From positions 1 through 10,322 of the forward strand of contig JBPOIC010000025.1 of NCBI GenBank assembly GCA_052034865.1: a stretch of DNA of 10,322 nt, written 5' to 3'. A program made the position numbers and the translations under genes. How positions within the stretch are numbered: position 1 is the first letter of the stretch; the number at the start of each line of letters is the position of its first letter. The DNA comes from JBPOIC01 sp052034865. GTDB taxonomy: Bacteria; UBA10199; JADFYH01. The notes under the pieces are model-generated. The model ran no database searches, was not told the origin of the DNA, and saw only the letters and a list, made by a program, of their open reading frames with translations. Positions 5,785 through 10,322 of the stretch are shown piece by piece.

Positions 5785-7713
5785 CTATTTATGATGAGAA
5801 GGAAGCGACACTCCCTCCAGCTCGATCAGCACGGCCTTGATCCGCTCCTGGCTCTGAGCCAGGTTTTTAAATTCATCCGAACTTTTAAAGGCCTCTATTT
5901 TTTCTGCCAGATCCGGTCTTTCACGAGGAGAATGAAACACCCACTTTCCCTGTGAATTCCGGTGCACGATTTTTTCCTGAAGGGCAAGGGTTTGAATGGA
6001 TTCGTCCAGAAACCGCAACTCTCCCCAAAGGCGATCTGCAAAATTTTTCTTAAGATAGCGCTTGAGAGGATTTAAATCCAAAGATAGATCAGGCGCTGAA
6101 CTCACCTCCAGGATCTCTCTCACGTTCGAAACTCTTTCCCGAGTGGAAGAAGCATGGCTAAGCGTCGTTGAGATCCCGTACTGAGTGGTTATTGGAATTC
6201 GATTTTGTTCTGTAAACTGGCCCCAGCTTTCCCGAAACCTTCCCCAATTCACTCGAGGTACACTCCCCTCTTTCTCAACGCTATTCAGAACCTTCTGAAG
6301 AAAAAGCTCTCCCATCTTCTCGGCCCAGAGATTCGCGCTTTGGATGATTTCATTTTCGATTTGCTGATAAATGATCTCCGTCTTTATTCCAACAAGTTCC
6401 GAAAGACCCAACACAGCAAATCCAAACCCATTACGTCCAAATAAGGGGCCACCCTCCTCCCAATTTCCCATTTTATGAAGTGTATTTTCGACCACGATCT
6501 GAGCCAGGGCTTCCTCTGGATTTTGCGTGGCATTTTTCCACGCAGTCTCCACAACCATTCCTCCCAGTGAACTTCCAATGATGGCCGCTGAAAAAACATT
6601 GGCTGATTGAAGTACAGCCCCCACGGCCCCAGCGCCACCTGCCAGTCCTCCCTGAGCGATGAAAATATTTTTACCACTCAAGGCGGAGACCTCGGCCATC
6701 GTTAAACCGGCGCTTAATCCCGGACGCAAAAGACCGACTCCTGCTGTTGATCGAATCCCTGCCTGGAGGGAGGGAAAATAGTGCGCCAGAAGAAACGGCG
6801 AACTTGCTAATGGATAATGCAGAATTGGGTAATACCAGCGGTTGGGTTCTATCCCGGCAAAAGTCAGTAGAGATTGAGAGAGATGGCCAAAAGCGTTCGC
6901 GAGTGGAAAACCCTGGATAAAATGGCTCAGAGGAATTCTTGCAGTCGGAGGCTTTAAAACATTCAGGAGCTGTTGGGTTCCGACTAGAACTCCCGCCATT
7001 GCCAGTTGTTTTTGAGAATGGGAGTAGTCTCCGCCGGACAGCGAGGTGAGAAGACCGCTTTTTTCAAGGAGGAGCTTTAACGATAAATCGAAGGCAATCA
7101 TCAAAACATTGCCCATAAGCCAGCCGCGAATCCCACCAAATCCAGAAATCTCATCCGTTTTTTTTCCTTTTGGGGATGGACTTACGCTGGAAGAATAATC
7201 TGTCGCGAATGAAGGAGAATCTCCCTCACGAAAGAGAATTTGCCCGTAAGTTTTTCCATCGGCCGTGACGGCCGTGCGGACTTCAAATTGGATGGGAAGA
7301 TCTTTTAAGGCCAAAAGGTAAGGCGCCAGGGCGGGAATTTTTTCAGATAAAATCTGTCGATTCTTTAAAGTCAGTTCATACGGATTCGGCGAGTCATATT
7401 CTTGAAGATAGCGGAGAGCCTTAGTGTCACATCGGCGATGAAAGGCGAGAATTTCTTCGGCAAGAGAGTGGGTGGAGAGATCTTCCACCCGATTTTTTGA
7501 ATTTAGAAATTCTCTTAAGAAAACATCCTCACAAACCAGGGGCTCGACGCCGAGGCGCGAATAACACAGCGCCGTGGATTCGAGCGCCCCCTTTCCTTCT
7601 TCGAACGAGTTGGAAGGCGCCACAACACTCTCGTTCGAAGGATGCGCAAAAGAAGCAAATTCGCTTCTTAAGCGAAAGGGGTAAAAGGCCGGAATGTTTA
7701 GATAAGAACCCAT
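5785..7713 (-). CDS. Large orphan protein with hydrophobic Gly-rich core (642 aa)
   Basis: I do not recognise this protein. There is no signal peptide. Residues 1-190 look soluble, with a Ser/Asn/Pro-rich stretch at about 22-45, a mainly helical, charged part at about 56-130, and a Ser-rich, Lys-containing linker (174-188). From about 190 to 390 hydrophobic segments dominate (around 196-218, 236-253, 264-287 and 296-318). This leads into a Gly/Ala-rich stretch (about 322-390, with GGLAGGAGAVGAV at 355-367) resembling membrane-inserting or tightly packed helical sequence. Residues 395-642 are mostly charged helices, with an amphipathic, possibly coiled-coil end at about 600-635. The start lies 19 bp after the 321-aa gene, and its Shine-Dalgarno is weak, so coupled translation is likely. 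Several inverted repeats lie in the first 115 bp. It might act at a membrane; that is inference from hydrophobicity only. Confidence 0.8.
   Translation of the reverse strand: MGSYLNIPAFYPFRLRSEFASFAHPSNESVVAPSNSFEEGKGALESTALCYSRLGVEPLVCEDVFLREFLNSKNRVEDLSTHSLAEEILAFHRRCDTKALRYLQEYDSPNPYELTLKNRQILSEKIPALAPYLLALKDLPIQFEVRTAVTADGKTYGQILFREGDSPSFATDYSSSVSPSPKGKKTDEISGFGGIRGWLMGNVLMIAFDLSLKLLLEKSGLLTSLSGGDYSHSQKQLAMAGVLVGTQQLLNVLKPPTARIPLSHFIQGFPLANAFGHLSQSLLTFAGIEPNRWYYPILHYPLASSPFLLAHYFPSLQAGIRSTAGVGLLRPGLSAGLTMAEVSALSGKNIFIAQGGLAGGAGAVGAVLQSANVFSAAIIGSSLGGMVVETAWKNATQNPEEALAQIVVENTLHKMGNWEEGGPLFGRNGFGFAVLGLSELVGIKTEIIYQQIENEIIQSANLWAEKMGELFLQKVLNSVEKEGSVPRVNWGRFRESWGQFTEQNRIPITTQYGISTTLSHASSTRERVSNVREILEVSSAPDLSLDLNPLKRYLKKNFADRLWGELRFLDESIQTLALQEKIVHRNSQGKWVFHSPRERPDLAEKIEAFKSSDEFKNLAQSQERIKAVLIELEGVSLPSHHK
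7599..7640 (-). repeat. 11-bp perfect inverted repeat within the 642-aa gene
   Basis: CTTCGAACGAG (7599-7609) and CTCGTTCGAAG (7630-7640) are exact inverted repeats separated by 20 bases that include a GGCGCC palindrome. It lies inside the coding sequence, encoding the Ser/Asn-rich stretch near residues 25-38. In the mRNA it would form a stable hairpin about 75-115 nt after the start codon. Confidence 0.6.
7650..7676 (-). repeat. Two overlapping, mutually exclusive 7-bp hairpins
   Basis: AAGAAGC (7650-7656) pairs with GCTTCTT (7663-7669), while TTCGCTT (7660-7666) pairs with AAGCGAA (7670-7676). The two stems share bases 7663-7666, so only one can form at a time. Read leftward, in the mRNA sense, the promoter-proximal stem forms first, and the distal one ends in a short T run (GCTTCTTTTG). 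That is the geometry of an attenuator, but it lies inside the reading frame, 37-64 nt after the start codon, and may be chance. Confidence 0.4.
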
Positions 7714-7732
7714 GCAAAGCCCGTCATCTCAA

Positions 7733-8698
7733 TCAGCGTGCAATAGAAAATGCTGGTGATCCTCCAAGATACACCTGCAAACCCGAGGCGGATAGTAAAG
7801 GCCCAGCACAAATAAGATAAGGATTATCAAAAGATGCGATGGGTTCTAAGACGTCAGCGAGTGAGAATGTTTCGGATAAATCTGTTAATTTTTGTCCTCT
7901 GGTTAGTTCTGAAGTGGGGATTTCTCTGAAGAGACTTTCAGGGCTGCACCAGGGGATTTCATTTGTGACTTCGGAATAAAGAATTTCTTCGGGTGGGTAG
8001 GAAGGCGGTTCAAAATATGATGTGTCTATTGAAGCAGTAAGCATACCACTTACACGTATTGTATGAGCTCCATTATCAGCTACTTTGAGGTAATTCGGAT
8101 TCTTCAAAAAATTCAAAACAGAAAGATAGAAATATCCACCATTCTTATTTTGATCATCAGGTGGCTTGCAGTTCTTTGCAGCATCTCGCCCCGCCTTTCG
8201 TGCGCTTTTAAGCGTTTTCTGGAGATGAGCATCTAATTTAGCGATTTTTTTTGGATCTGGAGTCTCAATAAGAGATTCTAGCTCGCTCGGAGAAATAAGC
8301 TGAGTCGAGTTTTTTCCAAAAGCAGTCGTACACAAATCCTCAAAATATTTTTTTTCTTGAGAATAAATAGATTTTGAAAGGACACTTTTTGAATAGGGCC
8401 CAGGAATTCCAGGGTGAGCAGCTATAAGAAATCTATCTGGGTATTTTTTCGCAAGCTCCCTATCTTGATCGAGGTAGTCCATACAGGAGTCCATCGCGGT
8501 TGCAATACACTGATTGATAAAGATGTCTCGATTGATCGTTTTCAGTAATCCCTGAGCACTGTCCCAGTTTGAATCAGGAGGACTAAAACCTTTTGAGTTT
8601 TCATAGCGCTTTGCATAAATTCCTGTATGCAGCTGCTCGATATGCATCCAATGCTCTATAACCAGATCCCATACTGTCGCATAGACTGGTTCTGCCAT
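7733..8698 (-). CDS. Orphan six-cysteine protein upstream of the 642-aa gene (321 aa)
   Basis: I do not recognise this protein. The start is supported by AAGGGG five bases before the ATG. There is no signal peptide or membrane helix. Residues 1-95 are probably helical, with Trp/His-rich DLVIEHWMHIEQLH (11-24) and cysteines at 64 and 72. About 145-178 is Lys-rich and helical (KIAKLDAHLQKTLKSARKAG, 151-170), and about 186-320 looks beta-rich and ends in short hydrophobic stretches. Cysteines are at 64, 72, 123, 177, 251 and 297, with no CxxC motif. The gene has a more AT-rich first half than the downstream gene. The 19-bp gap to the 642-aa gene, with both genes leftward, suggests one operon and perhaps a joint function. 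Confidence 0.78.
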   Translation of the reverse strand: MAEPVYATVWDLVIEHWMHIEQLHTGIYAKRYENSKGFSPPDSNWDSAQGLLKTINRDIFINQCIATAMDSCMDYLDQDRELAKKYPDRFLIAAHPGIPGPYSKSVLSKSIYSQEKKYFEDLCTTAFGKNSTQLISPSELESLIETPDPKKIAKLDAHLQKTLKSARKAGRDAAKNCKPPDDQNKNGGYFYLSVLNFLKNPNYLKVADNGAHTIRVSGMLTASIDTSYFEPPSYPPEEILYSEVTNEIPWCSPESLFREIPTSELTRGQKLTDLSETFSLADVLEPIASFDNPYLICAGPLLSASGLQVYLGGSPAFSIAR

Positions 8699-8989
8699 AA
8701 AAACCCCTTATTTGATTAAAAATTGTTCCGTCTTAAAAAGGCCAACCTTGATTGAATTGTATTTCACCCACAAACCTTATCGGTTTTTTGACGCATTGGT
8801 TGCGCCCTGAAATGGACAAACTCAGGAATCACAATTTAACCAAATGATAACATTGTGTTTTTTAGAATCAGAATTGCAGACGGAGGAAAAATCCGGACAG
8901 CTTGAGCGCGAAAACGGAGGTGAAATGAGGGCCACTGAAAAGAACTAAAGACGGAGGCCCAGAAGGTGCAGACGGAGGAAAGAAAACAT
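8699..8989. other. Intergenic region with short CGGAGG repeats
   Basis: This stretch separates the cotransporter gene from the 321-aa gene, and I find no convincing gene in it. The half next to the 321-aa gene is AT-rich and should hold its promoter, but no good -35/-10 pair stands out; a TACAAT lies at about 8756-8761 on the minus strand without a good -35. The half next to the cotransporter contains four copies of a purine-rich repeat. I see no clear intrinsic terminator in the leftward direction for the cotransporter transcript. Confidence 0.6.
8876..8981 (+). repeat. Four short direct repeats centred on (G)ACGGAGG
   Basis: The CGGAGG cores begin at 8881, 8915, 8952 and 8973. The outer two copies are identical over 14 bases, GCAGACGGAGGAAA (8876-8889 and 8968-8981). 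The inner ones share only AACGGAGG and AGACGGAGG. Spacing is 34, 37 and 21 bases, so this is not a regular array. On the leftward transcript each copy reads CCTCCGT. A binding-site cluster or RNA motif downstream of the cotransporter gene is possible; no known element matches. Confidence 0.5.
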
Positions 8990-10322
8990 CTACAAACGTA
9001 CTTCCAGAATCGGCCTTACCAAATCGGCCAAAAGCGAGGCAATACGAGAGAAGGCAGAGAGGGTGTCGAGATGAATCGAGGAGGTCTCAAAGCTTTCTTT
9101 CAGTCCTGCTTGCAGGCGCGCCAAATGCTTGGCTCTTAGATCTTCATTCTTTTTAGCCAAATGCTCGACCTTTCTTAAAACCTTATGCACCAACTCCTGA
9201 TCGCCCGAGGCTAAAGCGGAGCTCATCCAGGTAAAACAATCACTGATATTTTGATGATAATCCTGAATCTCACTCCACCCTTCGGCTGAAAAATCCGTTC
9301 CCCGCTGATTTTTACGAGCGGCCATATCCAGAATGTTTTGACTGACAATATCCCCAATCTCTTCCAGACTTCCCGTAATTGAAAGCAAGGTGATACTTAA
9401 CTTCGCCTGTTCATCCGTCAGATTTTCCTGAGAAAGTTTTGCCAAAAACAATTTGATCTCACGATCGAGCACATCAACCTGATCATCCCGCGATTCGATT
9501 TCGGCAGCCAAATCGGGATTGGTCTTTTCATAACAGCGCAGACTTTCACGAAACATATCCTGAACCAGATCAGCGACTCGCAAAATCTCTCGCTTCACAT
9601 TGGCGAAAGCAAGTGGCGGAGTTTCCAGGCTCCGCGGGGTGAGATAGCGCGGGGCAAAACGTTTTTCGGAAGGACTGCGGGATGGGATGATTTTTTCAAT
9701 CAACCAGGCCCCTTGGGAAATCAGCGGAAGAAAAAGGATGGAAATCGTAAAATTAAAAAGAATGTGCGAGAGCGCGACACGACTGCTGATACTCGCCTGC
9801 AGGCCCGGAATTTTTGTCGCCAGCTGATCGATCCCCCAGGCGTAGCTGTCGAGAAAGGGAAGAAACAGCAAAACGCCCGTCGTTTTCAATAACAGGTGTG
9901 AAAGTGCAACCTGTTTTCCGGTGGAGGAGCCCGATAAAGATGAAAAAAAGGAAGTAAAACACGTCCCAACATTGGCACCCAGCACATAAGGCAGAGCGGC
10001 TTCAAAGGTTAACAGACCGGAAAATCCGAAGGCGATGACCAAACCGATCATTCCTGCGCTGGAGAAAAAAGGCGTAAACAAAGCTGCGAGACAAAAACTG
10101 TAAGAAGGATGACGGGAGAAAAAGTGCACCACTTCTCCCATGAAAGGATCTATGGCAAGGGCTTTTGCACTGACAGAAAGAAGATGAAGTCCTAAAAAAA
10201 TAAACCCGAAACCAATAAAGATCATGCTGATATTTCGGGACTTTTTTCGTTTGCTCAACATCTCCATGAGCACCCCAAAAATCAGGATGAACATGGCGTA
10301 TTCGGAGGTTTTACGAATCGAG
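8990..10322 (-). CDS. Na+/phosphate cotransporter family protein with PhoU-like domain (N-terminus off window)
   Basis: An inner-membrane protein of the Na/Pi-cotransporter (SLC34/NptA-like) family, predicted to move phosphate with sodium. Numbering runs from the first in-frame ATG (10294). Membrane helices lie at about 1-13, 22-43, 65-92, 98-118, 128-148 and 172-198. The second family repeat is visible as TPFFSSAG (74-81) followed by LGANVGTCFTS (105-115), then RVALSHILFNF (172-182). From about 225 to 430 a helical PhoU-like domain follows, with ITGSLEEIGDIVSQNI (306-321). The frame stays open to the edge, and bacterial homologues typically run to roughly 540 aa with a first QSSS repeat before this point. 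The true start is therefore almost certainly outside the window. The second repeat has Phe where the family usually has Gln in QSSSA, so transport competence is uncertain. Confidence 0.93.
   Translation of the reverse strand, partial: SIRKTSEYAMFILIFGVLMEMLSKRKKSRNISMIFIGFGFIFLGLHLLSVSAKALAIDPFMGEVVHFFSRHPSYSFCLAALFTPFFSSAGMIGLVIAFGFSGLLTFEAALPYVLGANVGTCFTSFFSSLSGSSTGKQVALSHLLLKTTGVLLFLPFLDSYAWGIDQLATKIPGLQASISSRVALSHILFNFTISILFLPLISQGAWLIEKIIPSRSPSEKRFAPRYLTPRSLETPPLAFANVKREILRVADLVQDMFRESLRCYEKTNPDLAAEIESRDDQVDVLDREIKLFLAKLSQENLTDEQAKLSITLLSITGSLEEIGDIVSQNILDMAARKNQRGTDFSAEGWSEIQDYHQNISDCFTWMSSALASGDQELVHKVLRKVEHLAKKNEDLRAKHLARLQAGLKESFETSSIHLDTLSAFSRIASLLADLVRPILEVRL

Noticed and set aside
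8772..8789. AAACC/GGTTT hairpin followed by T run, as terminator
   Set aside because: It is a five-pair weak stem oriented rightward, with no gene to terminate.
8830..8863. Plus-strand terminator-like structure (CACAAT/ATTGTG followed by six T)
   Set aside because: The stem is only six AT-rich pairs with a 16-base loop, and no plus-strand gene precedes it.
8925..8948. Seven-codon plus-strand mini-ORF preceded by a perfect GGAGGTGA
   Set aside because: The Shine-Dalgarno is one copy of the CGGAGG repeat, the other copies have no following start codon, and no plus-strand gene lies downstream within the window.
8876..8981. CRISPR array reading of the CGGAGG repeats
   Set aside because: The conserved core is only 6-8 bases and the intervals are irregular (34, 37 and 21 bases), unlike any CRISPR array.

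Overview
The window looks like chromosomal DNA from a Gram-negative bacterium of the broad 'Deltaproteobacteria-like' group (Bdellovibrionota/Myxococcota/uncultured delta-type lineages). This placement is an inference. It rests mainly on a secreted subtilase with a short Cys-containing C-terminal tail (GGGC, a hydrophobic helix, then KRKK) that resembles the MYXO-CTERM/rhombosortase type of sorting signal. The moderate GC content and the mixture of housekeeping genes with orphan proteins fit but prove nothing. No phage, IS, CRISPR, tRNA or rRNA signature was found.

Layout, left to right. Bases 1-137 hold no supported gene, only a weak leftward promoter candidate. A leftward orphan gene (138-698, beta-rich, strong Shine-Dalgarno) follows a hairpin (732-756) that probably ends guaB transcription. 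guaB (787-2259, leftward) encodes a complete IMP dehydrogenase with two CBS domains. A divergent regulatory region (2260-2494) separates it from a rightward secreted S8 protease (2495-3997). The protease stop codon lies inside a hairpin (3977-4003) that is a convincing terminator for leftward transcripts arriving from the other side. Those come from an acyl-CoA dehydrogenase gene (4462-5625) and a small orphan gene (4028-4465) that overlaps its end by four bases (GTGA). A 25-bp near-perfect palindrome sits just upstream of the dehydrogenase start and is the best operator candidate in the window.

The right half is leftward. Two consecutive genes of unknown function, 321 aa (7733-8698) and 642 aa (5785-7713), are 19 bp apart and probably form an operon. 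The 642-aa protein has a long hydrophobic, Gly-rich core between soluble ends, and its early coding region holds an unusual cluster of inverted repeats. A 291-bp non-coding stretch (8699-8989) contains four copies of a CGGAGG-centred short repeat. Last comes a Na+/phosphate cotransporter-family protein with a C-terminal PhoU-like domain (8990 to the right edge), cut off at its N-terminus by the window end.

Functional picture: guaB (guanine nucleotide synthesis), the acyl-CoA dehydrogenase (fatty-acyl-CoA oxidation), the phosphate transporter family member and the protease are unrelated functions. I see no recognised defence or mobile system. The most plausible undescribed material is the 321-aa/642-aa pair, the palindrome-controlled dehydrogenase unit with its coupled small protein, and the protease sorting tail.
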